Shown here: positions 22,601-35,600 of the stretch, in pieces
How the letters are laid out: every line of letters starts with the position of its first letter
How positions within the stretch are numbered: position 1 is the first letter of the stretch
Assembly (NCBI GenBank): GCA_963978545.1
Contig: CAXBTE010000017.1
Span: 1 to 64,000 of the forward strand
From: Linyphia triangularis
Lineage: Eukaryota > Arthropoda > Arachnida > Araneae > Linyphiidae
Length of the DNA stretch: 64,000 nucleotides
Direction of reading: 5' to 3'
Notes under the pieces: model-generated
The model's input: only the letters and a program-made list of their open reading frames with translations
What the model was told of the DNA's origin: nothing
The model's database searches: none
Translations under genes and position numbers: made by a program

Positions 22601-24207
22601 TTGGGAGCACAATGTTGTAACTTGGCAACATTGAAGTTCATTAATAGGAGATTCTTAAAAACGAAAATCTTAACAACCACTAAATATTAAGGGGGTCGAA
22701 AGTTTATCCCAAAAAAGGACTGCATTTCAAACACTGAAAATTTCTGAATTTTACCTACATTTTGGGCTATAAACTGAATTAAAGGGTCCTTTTTTGGGCA
22801 GATTTGAAATAAAGTGACTGCAAATCATATTTCTATTTTAAAACCAAAATCTGGAAGCATTTTGAGCCATTTTTTGGAAAAGTGATTTTTTCATAAAATT
22901 TCCTAAGGCTAACCCCTTTGAAAAATTTCGAAAAATTTGAAAATTCAAAAAATTATTTTTTCAGTCACATTTGGACAGAATATGAATATAAAACATATTT
23001 CAGGTCCCCAAAAAAAATTTGGTAGCATTTGAGCCACTATTTTCAAAGTTCAAAATTTCCCTTTGAAAATACATTGATTTTACAGTTTTTGAATTTTTAC
23101 TCATAGTGTATTTGGAGCACAGTATTGTAACTTGGCCACATTTAAGGTCTTCTATAGGAGATTCTTAAAAACGAAAATCTTAACAACCACAAATTATTAA
23201 GGGGGTCAAAATTTGCAAAGTTGTTTTTTTCAGTGGTACACATACATAATTTTTACACAGAGAGTTTTGGGAGCACAATGTTGTAACTTGGCAACATTGA
23301 AGTTCATTAATAGGAGATTCTTAAAAACGAAAATCTTAACAACCACTAAATATTAAGGGGGTCGAAAGTTTATCCCAAAAAAGGACTGCATTTCAAACAC
23401 TGAAAATTTCTGAATTTTACCTACATTTTGGGCTATAAACTGAATTAAAGGGTCCTTTTTTGGGCAGATTTGAAATAAAGTGACTGCAAATCATATTTCT
23501 ATTTTAAAACCAAAATCTGGAAGCATTTTGAGCCATTTTTTGGAAAAGTGATTTTTTCATAAAATTTCCTAAGGCTAACCCCTTTGAAAAATTTCGAAAA
23601 ATTTGAAAATTCAAAAAATTATTTTTTCAGTCACATTTGGACAGAATATGAATATAAAACATATTTCAGGTCCACAAAAAAAATTTGGTAGCATTTGAGC
23701 CACTATTTTCAAAGTTCAAAATTTCCCTTTGAAAATACATTGATTTTACAGTTTTTGAATTTTTACTCATAGTGTATTTGGAGCACAGTATTGTAACTTG
23801 GCCACATTTAAGGTCTTCTATAGGGGATTCTTAAAAACGAAAATCTTAACAACCACAAAATATTAAGGGGGTCAAAATTTGCAAATTTGTTTTTTTCAGT
23901 AGTACACATACATAATTTTTACACAGAGAGTTTTGGGAGCACAATGTTGTGACTTGGCCACATTGAAGTTCATTAATAGGAGATTCTTAAAAATGAAAAT
24001 CTTTACAACCACTAAATATTAAGGGGGTCGAAAGTTTATCCCAAAAAAGGACTGCATTTCAAACACTGAAAATTTCTGAATTTTACCTACATTTTGGGCT
24101 ATAAACTGAATTAAAGGGTCCTTTTTTGGGCAGATTTGAAATAAAGTGACTGCAAATCATATTTCTATTTTAAAACCAAAATCTGGAAGCATTTTGAGCC
24201 ATTTTTT
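13647..24207 (+). repeat. A-run 2: fifteen complete A monomers with partial ends
   Basis: After a 437-bp post-cassette partial unit, complete units start at 14084, 14750, 15415, 16081, 16746, 17411, 18077, 18742, 19407, 20072, 20733, 21398, 22063, 22728 and 23394; unit 24060 runs into cassette 3 at 24208. Units 18077 and 18742 are two gamma monomers in a row where the copy at 44675 has one. Unit 19407 is delta type, 20072 epsilon type. Units 22063 and 22728 share a private CACAAATTATTAAG variant, showing a one-monomer duplication. Confidence 0.95.
20072..20732 (+). repeat. A monomer with a private 4-bp deletion
   Basis: This epsilon-type unit is 661 bp. Near 20317 it reads CATTTGGAATATAAATA where its relatives read CATTTGGACAGAATATAAA. 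Its counterparts at 46005 and 47335 do not have the loss, so it arose after the large duplication or was later erased in the other copy. Confidence 0.85.
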
Positions 24208-24789
24208 GGAAAAGTGATGTTTTCATAAAATTTCCTAAGGCTAACCCCTTTGAAAAATTTCGAAAAATTTGAAAATTCAAAAAATTATTTTTTGGAAAAG
24301 TGATTTTTTCATAAAATTTCAAAAGGCTAACCCCTTTCAAAAATTTCGAAAAATTTGAAAATTCAAAAAATTATTTTTTGGAAAAGTGATTTTTTCATAA
24401 AATTTCCTAAGGCTATCCCCTTTGAAAAATTTCGAAAAATTTGAAAATTCAAAAAATTATTTTTTGGAAAAGTGATTTTTTCATAAAATTTCCTAAGGCT
24501 AACCCCTTTGAAAAATTTGAAAATTCAAAAAATTATTTTTTGGAAAAGTGATTTTTTCATAAAATATCCTAAGGCTAACCCCTTTGAAAAATTTGAAAAT
24601 TCAAAAAATTATTTTTTGGAAAAGTGATTTTTTCATAAAATTTCCTAAGACTAACCCCTTTGAAAAATTTCGAAAAATTTGAAAATTCAAAAAATTATTT
24701 TTTGGAAAAGTGATTTTTTCATAAAATTTCCTAAGTCTAACCCCTTTGAAAAATTTCGAAAAATTTGAAAATTCAAAAAATTATTTTTT
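24208..24789 (+). repeat. Cassette 3 left B array (7 modules)
   Basis: Modules start at 24208, 24294, 24380, 24466, 24542, 24618 and 24704. The array has more private substitutions than its relatives: GTGATGTTTTC at about 24217, AATTTCAAAAGGC in the second module, GGCTATCCCC in the third and AAAATATCC in the fifth. This is the most diverged left array of the six. Confidence 0.95.
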
Positions 24790-26514
24790 CAGTCAAATTT
24801 CGACAGAATATGAATATAAAACATATTTCAGGTCTTCAACTAAAATTTCCCAGCTAGTTTCAAAATTTCGTACAAAATCGTCTCCATTTCTGAGCAAACG
24901 CGTTATTTTGGATTTTTTTGAATTTTAACGACAGTTTGGGCTATAAAGCGATTTAAGGGACCTTTCTTGGATAGTTTTGATAAAAAGTAACTCTTAAGCA
25001 TTCTCCTATGTTAACAGCTAAATTTGACACATTTCGGACATTTCCCAGCTAAATTCCAAAATTTCGTTCAAAACCGTCTCTATTTCTGTGCTAACGCGTT
25101 ATTTTGGATTTTACTGAATTTTCCCGACAGATTGGGCTATAAATCGATTTAAGGGTCTTTTCTTGAACAGTTTTGATAAAAAGTAACTATTGAGCATTTT
25201 CAAAGCATTTCGGACATTTCCCAGCTAGTTTTAAAAATATCGTTCAAAATCGTCTCTATTTCTGTGTTAACGCGTTATTTTGGATTTTTCTGAATTTTAC
25301 CGACAGTTTAGGCTATAAATCGATTTAAGGGTCCTTTCTTGAACAGTTTTGATAAAAAGTAACTTTTAAGCATACTCTTAGGTCACAGCTAAAATTTTAA
25401 AGCATTTCGGACAATTCCCAGCTAGTTTCAGAAATTGCGTTCAAAACCGTCTCTATTTCTGTGTTAACGCGTTATTTTGGATTTTTCGGAATTCTACCAA
25501 CAGTTTGGGCTATAAAGCGATTAAAGGGTCCTTTCTTGACAGTTTTGATAAAAAGTTACTTTTGAGCATTTTCAAAGCATTTCGGACAATTCCCAGCTAG
25601 TTTTAAAAATTGCTTTCAAAATCGTCTCTATTTCTGTGTTAACGCGTTATTTTGGATTTTTCTGAATTTTACCGACAGTTTGGGCTATAAAGCGATTTAA
25701 GGGTCCTTTCTTGACAGTTTTGATAAAAAGTAACTCTTGAGCATTTTCAAAGCATTTCGGACAATTCCCAGCTAGTTTTAAAAATATCGTTCAAAATCGT
25801 CTCTATTTCTGTGTTAACGCGTTATTTTGGATTTTTCTGAATTTTACCGACAGTTTGGGCTATAAAGCGATTTAAGGGTCCTTTCTTGACAGTTTTGATA
25901 AAAAGTAACTCTTGAGCATTTTCAAAGCATTTCGGACAATTCCCAGCTAGTTTGAAAAATATCGTTCAAAATCGTCTCTATTTCTGTGTTAACGCGTTAT
26001 TTTGGATTTTTCTGAATTTTACCGACAGTTTAGGCTATACAGCGATTTAAGGGTCCTTTCTTGACAGTTTTTATAAAAAGTTACTTTTGATCATTTTCAA
26101 AGCATTTCGGACAATTCCCAGCTAGTTTTAAAAATTGCTTTCAAAATCGTCTCTATTTCTGTGTTAACGCGTTATTTTGGATTTTTCTGAATTTTACCGA
26201 TAATTTGGGATATAAATCGATATAAGGGTCCTTTCTTGAACAGTTTTGATAAAAAGTAACTTTTGAGCATACTCTAAGGTCACAGCTAAAATTTTAAAGC
26301 ATTTCGGACAATTCCCAACTAGTTTCAAAAATTGCGTTCAAAAACGTCTCCATTTCTGTGTTAACGCGTTATTTTGGATTTTTCTGAATTATACCGACAG
26401 CTTGGTTTATAAAGCGATTTGAGGGTCCTTTCTTGGGCATATTTAATAAAAAGTTACTGTAAACTATATTTCTATTTTAAAACCAAAATCTGGAAGCATT
26501 TTGAGAAATTTTTT
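24790..26514 (+). repeat. C block 3: nine C monomers with a 1-bp insertion
   Basis: Order and lengths are as in C block 1, but the block is 1,725 bp because a T tract near 24910-24917 has one extra T (GGATTTTTTTGAATTTT). The difference confirms that no reading frame is being maintained through this region. Confidence 0.95.
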
Positions 26515-27150
26515 GGAAAAGTGATTTTTTCATAAAATTTCCTAAGTCTAATCCCTTTGAAAAATTTCGAAAAATTTGAAAATTCAAAAAATTATTTTTG
26601 GAAAAGTGATTTTTTCGTAAAATTTCCTAAGGCTAACCCCCTTGAAAAATTTGAAAATTCAAAAAATTATTTTTTGAAAAAGTGATTTTTTCGTAAAATT
26701 TCCTAAGGCTAACCCCCTTGAAAAATTTGAAAATTCAAAATTTTTTTTTTTGGAAAAGTGATTTTTTCATAAAATTTCCTAAGACTAACCCCTTTGAAAA
26801 ATTTGAAAATTGAAAAAATTATTTTTTGGAAAAGTGATTTTTTCATAAAATTTCCTAAGGCTAACCCTTTGAAAAATTTGAAAATTCAAAAAATTATTTT
26901 TTGGAAAAGTGATTTTTTCATAAAATTTCCTAAGACTAACCCCTTTGAAAAATTTCGAAAAATTTGAAAATTCAAAAAATTATTTTTTGGAAAAGTGATT
27001 TTTTCATAAAATTTCCTAAGGCTAACCCCTTTGAAAAATTTGAAAATTCAAAAAATTATTTTTTGGAAAAGTGATTTTTTCATAAAATTTCATAAGGCTA
27101 ACCCCTTTGAAAAATTTCGAAAAATTTGAAAATTCAAAAAAATATTTTTT
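26515..27150 (+). repeat. Cassette 3 right B array (8 modules)
   Basis: Modules start at 26515, 26600, 26676, 26752, 26828, 26903, 26989 and 27065. It resembles cassettes 1 and 4 (TCTAATCCC first, CAAAAAAATATTTTTT last) but has one 76-bp module fewer (636 against 712 bp), as expected for one unequal exchange between adjacent modules. Confidence 0.95.
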
Positions 27151-29697
27151 CAGTCACATTTGGACAGAATATAAATATAAAACATATTTCAGGTCCCCAA
27201 AAAAAATTTGGTAGCATTTGAGCCACTATTTTCAAAGTTCAAAATTTCCCTTTGAAAATACATTGATTTTACAGTTTTTGAATTTTTACTCATAGTGTAT
27301 TTGGAGCACAGTATTGTAACTTGGCCACATTTAAGGTCTTCTATAGGAGATTCTTAAAAACGAAAATCTTAACAACCACAAAATATTAAGGGGGTCAAAA
27401 TTTGCAAAGTTGTTTTTTTCAGTGGTACACATACATAATTTTTACACAGAGAGTTTTGGGAGCACAATGTTGTGACTTGGCCACATTGAAGTTCATTAAT
27501 AGGAGATTCTTAAAAATGAAAATCTTAACAACCACTAAATATTAAGGGGGTCGAAAGTTTATCCCAAAAAAGGACTGCATTTCAAACACTGAAAATTTCT
27601 GAATTTTACCTACATTTTGGGCTATAAACTGAATTAAAGGGTCCTTTTTTGGGCAGATTTGAAATAAAGTGACTGCAAATCATATTTCTATTTTAAAACC
27701 AAAATCTGGAAGCATTTTGAGCCATTTTTTGGAAAAGTGATTTTTTCATAAAATTTCCTAAGGCTAACCCCTTTGAAAAATTTCGAAAAATTTGAAAATT
27801 CAAAAAATTATTTTTTCAGTCACATTTGGACAGAATATAAATATAATACATATTTCAGGTCCCCAAAAAAAATTTGGTAGCATTTGAGCCACTATTTTCA
27901 AAGTTCAAAATTTCCCTTTGAAAATACATTGATTTTACAGTTTTTGAATTTTTACTCATAGTGTATTTGGAGCACAGTATTGTAACTTGGCCACATTTAA
28001 GGTCTTCTATAGGAGATTCTTAAAAACGAAAATCTTAACAACCACAAAATATTAAGGGGGTCAAAATTTGCAAAGTTGTTTTTTTCAGTGGTACACATAC
28101 ATAATTTTTACACAGAGAGTTTTGGGAGCACAATGTTGTAACTTGGCAACATTGAAGTTCATTAATAGGAGATTCTTAAAAACGAAAATCTTAACAACCA
28201 CTAAATATTAAGGGGGTCGAAAGTTGATCCCAAAAAAGGACTGCATTTCAAACACTGAAAATTTCTGAATTTTACCTACATTTTGGGCTATAAACTGAAT
28301 TAAGGGTCCTTTATTGGGCAGATTTGAAATAAAGTGACTGCAAATCATATTTCTATTTTAAAACCAAAATCTGGAAGCATTTTGAGCCATTTTTTGGAAA
28401 AGTGATTTTTTCATAAATTTCGAAAAATTTGAAAATTCAAAAAATTATTTTTTCAGTCACATTTGGACAGAATATGAATATAAAACATATTTCAGGTCCA
28501 CAAAAAAAATTTGGTAGCATTTGAGCCACTATTTTCAAAGTTCAAAATTTCCCTTTGAAAATACATTGATTTTACAGTTTTTGAATTTTTACGCATAGTG
28601 TATTTGGAGCACAGTATTGTAACTTGGCCACATTTAAGGTCTTCTATAGGAGATTCTTAAAAACGAAAATCTTAACAACCACAAAATATTAAGGGGGTCA
28701 AAATTTGCAAAGTTGTTTTTTTCAGTGGTACACATACATAATTTTTACACAGAGAGTTTTGGGAGCACAATGTTGTAACTTGGCAACATTGAAGTTCATT
28801 AATAGGAGATTCTTAAAAACGAAAATCTTAACAACCACTAAATATTAAGGGGGTCGAAAGTTGATCCCAAAAAAGGATTGCATTTCAAACACTGAAAATT
28901 TCTGAATTTTACCTACATTTTGGGCTATAAACTGAATTAAGGGTCCTTTTTTGGGCAGATTTGAAATAAAATGACTGCAAATCATATTTCTATTTTAAAA
29001 CCAAAATCTGGAAGCATTTTGAGCCATTTTTTGGAAAAGTGATTTTTTCATAAAATTTCCTAAGGCTAACCCCTTTGAAAAATTTCGAAAAATTTGAAAA
29101 TTCAAAAAATTATTTTTTCAGTCACATTTGGACAGAATATAAATATAAAACATATTTCAGGTCCCCCAAAAAAATTTGGTAGCATTTGAGCCACTATTTT
29201 CAAAGTTCAAAATTTCCCTTTGAAAATACATTGATTTTACAGTTTTTGAATTTTTACTCATAGTGTATTTGGAGCACAGTATTGTAACTTGGCCACATTT
29301 AAGGTCTTCTATAGGAGATTCTTAAAAACGAAAATCTTAACAACCACAAAATATTAAGGGGGTCAAAATTTGCAAAGTTGTTTTTTTCAGTGGTACACAT
29401 ACATAATTTTTACACAGAGAGTTTTGGGAGCACAATGTTGTAACTTGGCAACATTGAAGTTCATTAATAGGAGATTCTTAAAAACGAAAATCTTAACAAC
29501 CACTAAATATTAAGGGGGTCGAAAGTTGATCCCAAAAAAGGACTGCATTTCAAACACTGAAAATTTCTGAATTTTACCTACATTTTGGGCTATAAACTGA
29601 ATTAAGGGTCCTTTATTGGGCAGATTTGAAATAAAGTGACTGCAAATCATATTTCTATTTTAAAACCAAAATCTGGAAGCATTTTGAGCCATTTTTT
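27151..29697 (+). repeat. A-run 3: three complete A monomers, the shortest run
   Basis: The first partial unit (27151-27582, 432 bp) lacks the post-cassette signature: it reads GAGCCACTATTTTC and ATTGATTTTACAG like an ordinary A unit. Complete units start at 27583, 28249 (637 bp, with the 28-bp deletion) and 28886 (gamma); unit 29551 enters cassette 4 at 29698. Unit 27583 carries ATATAATACAT like unit 14084, so this run mixes pieces found after cassette 2 and before cassettes 1 and 2. Confidence 0.95.
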
Positions 29698-30194
29698 GGA
29701 AAAGTGATTTTTTCATAAAATTTCCTAAGGCTAACCCCTTTGAAAAATTTCGAAAAATTTGAAAATTCAAAAAATTATTTTTTGGAAAAGTGATTTTTTC
29801 ATAAAATTTCCTAAGGCTAACCCCTTTGAAAAATTTCGAAAAATTTGAAAATTCAAAAAATTATTTTTTGGAAAAGTGATTTTTTCATAAAATTTCCTAA
29901 GGCTAACCCCCTTTGAAAAATTTGAAAATTCAAAAAATTATTTTTTGGAAAAGTGATTTTTTCATAAAATTTCCTAAGACTAACCCCTTTGAAAAATTTC
30001 GAAAAATTTGAAAATTCAAAAAATTATTTTTTGGAAAAGTGATTTTTTCATAAAATTTCCTAAGGCTAACCCCTTTGAAAAATTTGAAAATTCAAAAAAT
30101 TATTTTTTGGAAAAGTGATTTTTTCATAAAATTTCCTAAGTCTAACCCCTTTGAAAAATTTCGAAAAATTTGAAAATTCAAAAAATTATTTTTT
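29698..30194 (+). repeat. Cassette 4 left B array (6 modules)
   Basis: It has the same 497-bp length, module order and variants as cassette 1, at an offset of 27,554 bases. Confidence 0.95.
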
Positions 30195-31918
30195 CAGTCA
30201 AATTTCGACAGAATATGAATATAAAACATATTTCAGGTCTTCAACTAAAATTTCCCAGCTAGTTTCAAAATTTCGTACAAAATCGTCTCCATTTCTGAGC
30301 AAACGCGTTATTTTGGATTTTTTGAATTTTAACGACAGTTTGGGCTATAAAGCGATTTAAGGGACCTTTCTTGGATAGTTTTGATAAAAAGTAACTCTTA
30401 AGCATTCTCCTATGTTAACAGCTAAATTTGACACATTTCGGACATTTCCCAGCTAAATTCCAAAATTTCGTTCAAAACCGTCTCTATTTCTGTGCTAACG
30501 CGTTATTTTGGATTTTACTGAATTTTCCCGACAGATTGGGCTATAAATCGATTTAAGGGTCTTTTCTTGAACAGTTTTGATAAAAAGTAACTATTGAGCA
30601 TTTTCAAAGCATTTCGGACATTTCCCAGCTAGTTTTAAAAATATCGTTCAAAATCGTCTCTATTTCTGTGTTAACGCGTTATTTTGGATTTTTCTGAATT
30701 TTACCGACAGTTTAGGCTATAAATCGATTTAAGGGTCCTTTCTTGAACAGTTTTGATAAAAAGTAACTTTTAAGCATACTCTTAGGTCACAGCTAAAATT
30801 TTAAAGCATTTCGGACAATTCCCAGCTAGTTTCAGAAATTGCGTTCAAAACCGTCTCTATTTCTGTGTTAACGCGTTATTTTGGATTTTTCGGAATTCTA
30901 CCAACAGTTTGGGCTATAAAGCGATTAAAGGGTCCTTTCTTGACAGTTTTGATAAAAAGTTACTTTTGAGCATTTTCAAAGCATTTCGGACAATTCCCAG
31001 CTAGTTTTAAAAATTGCTTTCAAAATCGTCTCTATTTCTGTGTTAACGCGTTATTTTGGATTTTTCTGAATTTTACCGACAGTTTGGGCTATAAAGCGAT
31101 TTAAGGGTCCTTTCTTGACAGTTTTGATAAAAAGTAACTCTTGAGCATTTTCAAAGCATTTCGGACAATTCCCAGCTAGTTTTAAAAATATCGTTCAAAA
31201 TCGTCTCTATTTCTGTGTTAACGCGTTATTTTGGATTTTTCTGAATTTTACCGACAGTTTGGGCTATAAAGCGATTTAAGGGTCCTTTCTTGACAGTTTT
31301 GATAAAAAGTAACTCTTGAGCATTTTCAAAGCATTTCGGACAATTCCCAGCTAGTTTGAAAAATATCGTTCAAAATCGTCTCTATTTCTGTGTTAACGCG
31401 TTATTTTGGATTTTTCTGAATTTTACCGACAGTTTAGGCTATACAGCGATTTAAGGGTCCTTTCTTGACAGTTTTTATAAAAAGTTACTTTTGATCATTT
31501 TCAAAGCATTTCGGACAATTCCCAGCTAGTTTTAAAAATTGCTTTCAAAATCGTCTCTATTTCTGTGTTAACGCGTTATTTTGGATTTTTCTGAATTTTA
31601 CCGATAATTTGGGATATAAATCGATATAAGGGTCCTTTCTTGAACAGTTTTGATAAAAAGTAACTTTTGAGCATACTCTAAGGTCACAGCTAAAATTTTA
31701 AAGCATTTCGGACAATTCCCAACTAGTTTCAAAAATTGCGTTCAAAAACGTCTCCATTTCTGTGTTAACGCGTTATTTTGGATTTTTCTGAATTATACCG
31801 ACAGCTTGGTTTATAAAGCGATTTGAGGGTCCTTTCTTGGGCATATTTAATAAAAAGTTACTGTAAACTATATTTCTATTTTAAAACCAAAATCTGGAAG
31901 CATTTTGAGAAATTTTTT
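30195..31918 (+). repeat. C block 4: nine C monomers
   Basis: It is 1,724 bp, aligned base for base in length with C block 1 at an offset of 27,554. The first monomer again has CAAACGCGTTA; the other eight have TAACGCGTTA. Confidence 0.95.
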
Positions 31919-32630
31919 GGAAAAGTGATTTTTTCATAAAATTTCCTAAGTCTAATCCCTTTGAAAAATTTCGAAAAATTTGAAAATTCAAAAAATTATT
32001 TTTGGAAAAGTGATTTTTTCGTAAAATTTCCTAAGGCTAACCCCCTTGAAAAATTTGAAAATTCAAAAAATTATTTTTTGAAAAAGTGATTTTTTCGTAA
32101 AATTTCCTAAGGCTAACCCCCTTGAAAAATTTGAAAATTCAAAAATTTTTTTTTTGGAAAAGTGATTTTTTCATAAAATTTCCTAAGGCTAACCCCCTTG
32201 AAAAATTTGAAAATTCAAAAATTTTTTTTTTGGAAAAGTGATTTTTTCATAAAATTTCCTAAGACTAACCCCTTTGAAAAATTTGAAAATTGAAAAAATT
32301 ATTTTTTGGAAAAGTGATTTTTTCATAAAATTTCCTAAGGCTAACCCTTTGAAAAATTTGAAAATTCAAAAAATTATTTTTTGGAAAAGTGATTTTTTCA
32401 TAAAATTTCCTAAGACTAACCCCTTTGAAAAATTTCGAAAAATTTGAAAATTCAAAAAATTATTTTTTGGAAAAGTGATTTTTTCATAAAATTTCCTAAG
32501 GCTAACCCCTTTGAAAAATTTGAAAATTCAAAAAATTATTTTTTGGAAAAGTGATTTTTTCATAAAATTTCATAAGGCTAACCCCTTTGAAAAATTTCGA
32601 AAAATTTGAAAATTCAAAAAAATATTTTTT
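31919..32630 (+). repeat. Cassette 4 right B array (9 modules)
   Basis: It is 712 bp, with the same order of short and long modules, TCTAATCCC first module and ten-T runs as cassette 1. Cassettes 1 and 4 are sister copies. Confidence 0.95.
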
Positions 32631-35600
32631 CAGTCACATTTGGACAGAATATAAATATAAAACATATTTCAGGTCCCCAAAAAAAATTTGGTAGCATTTG
32701 AGCCATTATTTTCAAAGTTCAAAATTTCCCTTTGAAAATACATTGATTGTATTTTGGAGTTTTTGAATTTTTACTCGTAGTGTATTTGGAGCACAGTATT
32801 GTAACTTGGCCACATTTAAGGTCTTCTATAGGAGATTCTTAAAAACGAAAATCTTAACAACCACAAAATATTAAGGGGGTCAAAATTTGCAAAGTTGTTT
32901 TTTTCAGTGGTACACATACATAATTTTTACACAGAGAGTTTTGGGAGCACAATGTTGTAACTTGGCAACATTGAAGTTCATTAATAGGAGATTCTTAAAA
33001 ACGAAAATCTTAACAACCACTAAATATTAAGGGGGTCGAAAGTTGATCCCAAAAAAGGACTGCATTTCAAACACTGAAAATTTCTGAATTTTACCTACAT
33101 TTTGGGCTATAAACTGAATTAAGGGTCCTTTATTGGGCAGATTTGAAATAAAGTGACTGCAAATCATATTTCTATTTTAAAACCAAAATCTGGAAGCATT
33201 TTGAGCCATTTTTTGGAAAAGTGATTTTTTCATAAAATTTCCTAAGGCTAACCCCTTTGAAAAATTTCGAAAAATTTGAAAATTCAAAAAATTATTTTTT
33301 CAGTCACATTTGGACAGAATATGAATATAAAACATATTTCAGGTCCACAAAAAAAATTTGGTAGCATTTGAGCCACTATTTTCAAAGTTCAAAATTTCCC
33401 TTTGAAAATACATTGATTTTACAGTTTTTGAATTTTTACTCATAGTGTATTTGGAGCACAGTATTGTAACTTGGCCACATTTAAGGTCTTCTATAGGAGA
33501 TTCTTAAAAACGAAAATCTTAACAACTACAAAATATTAAGGGGGTCAAAATTTGCAAATTTGTTTTTTTCAGTGGTACACATACATAATTTTTACACAGA
33601 GAGTTTTGGGAGCACAATGTTGTGACTTGGCCACATTGAAGTTCATTAATAGGAGATTCTTAAAAATGAAAATCTTAACAACCACTAAATATTAAGGGGG
33701 TCGAAAGTTGATCCCAAAAAAGGACTGCATTTCAAACACTGAAAATTTCTGAATTTTACCTACATTTTGGGCTATAAACTGAATTAAAGGGTCCTTTTTT
33801 GGGCAGATTTGAAATAAAGTGACTGCAAATCATATTTCTATTTTAAAACCAAAATCTGGAAGCATTTTGAGCCATTTTTTGGAAAAGTGATTTTTTCATA
33901 AAATTTCCTAAGGCTAACCCCTTTGAAAAATTTCGAAAAATTTGAAAATTCAAAAAATTATTTTTTCAGTCACATTTGGACAGAATATAAATATAAAACA
34001 TATTTCAGGTCCCCCAAAAAAATTTGGTAGCATTTGAGCCACTATTTTCAAAGTTCAAAATTTCCCTTTGAAAATACATTGATTTTACAGTTTTTGAATT
34101 TTTACTCATAGTGTATTTGGAGCACAGTATTGTAACTTGGCCACATTTAAGGCCACATTGGTCCTTTTTTGGGCAGATTTGAAATAAAGTGACTGCAAAT
34201 CATATTTCTATTTTAAAACCAAAATCTGGAAGCATTTTGAGCCATTTTTTGGAAAAGTGATTTTTTCATAAAATTTCCTAAGTTCAAAATTTCCCTTTGA
34301 AAAATTTCGAAAAATTTGAAAATTCAAAAAATTATTTTTTCAGTCACATTTGGACAGAATATAAATATAAAACATATTTCAGGTCCCCCAAAAAAATTTG
34401 GTAGCATTTGAGCCACTATTTTCAAAGTTCAAAATTTCCCTTTGAAAATACATTGATTTTACAGTTTTTGAATTTTTACTCATAGTGTATTTGGAGCACA
34501 GTATTGTAACTTGGCCACATTTAAGGTCTTCTATAGGAGATTCTTAAAAACGAAAATCTTAACAACCACAAAATATTAAGGGGGTCAAAATTTGCAAAGT
34601 TGTTTTTTTCAGTGGTACACATACATAATTTTTACACAGAGAGTTTTGGGAGCACAATGTTGTAACTTGGCAACATTGAAGTTCATTAATAGGAGATTCT
34701 TAAAAACGAAAATCTTAACAACCACTAAATATTAAGGGGGTCGAAAGTTGATCCCAAAAAAGGACTGCATTTCAAACACTGAAAATTTCTGAATTTTACC
34801 TACATTTTGGGCTATAAACTGAATTAAGGGTCCTTTATTGGGCAGATTTGAAATAAAGTGACTGCAAATCATATTTCTATTTTAAAACCAAAATCTGGAA
34901 GCATTTTGAGCCATTTTTTGGAAAAGTGATTTTTTCATAAATTTCGAAAAATTTGAAAATTCAAAAAATTATTTTTTCAGTCACATTTGGACAGAATATG
35001 AATATAAAACATATTTCAGGTCCACAAAAAAAATTTGGTAGCATTTGAGCCACTATTTTCAAAGTTCAAAATTTCCCTTTGAAAATACATTGATTTTACA
35101 GTTTTTGAATTTTTACGCATAGTGTATTTGGAGCACAGTATTGTAACTTGGCCACATTTAAGGTCTTCTATAGGAGATTCTTAAAAACGAAAATCTTAAC
35201 AACCACAAAATATTAAGGGGGTCAAAATTTGCAAAGTTGTTTTTTTCAGTGGTACACATACATAATTTTTACACAGAGAGTTTTGGGAGCACAATGTTGT
35301 AACTTGGCAACATTGAAGTTCATTAATAGGAGATTCTTAAAAACGAAAATCTTAACAACCACTAAATATTAAGGGGGTCGAAAGTTGATCCCAAAAAAGG
35401 ACTGCATTTCAAACACTGAAAATTTCTGAATTTTACCTACATTTTGGGCTATAAACTGAATTAAGGGTCCTTTATTGGGCAGATTTTAAATAAAGTGACT
35501 GCAAATCATATTTCTATTTTAAAACCAAAATCTGGAAGCATTTTGAGCCATTTTTTGGAAAAGTGATTTTTTCATAAAATTTCCTAAGGCTAACCTCTTT

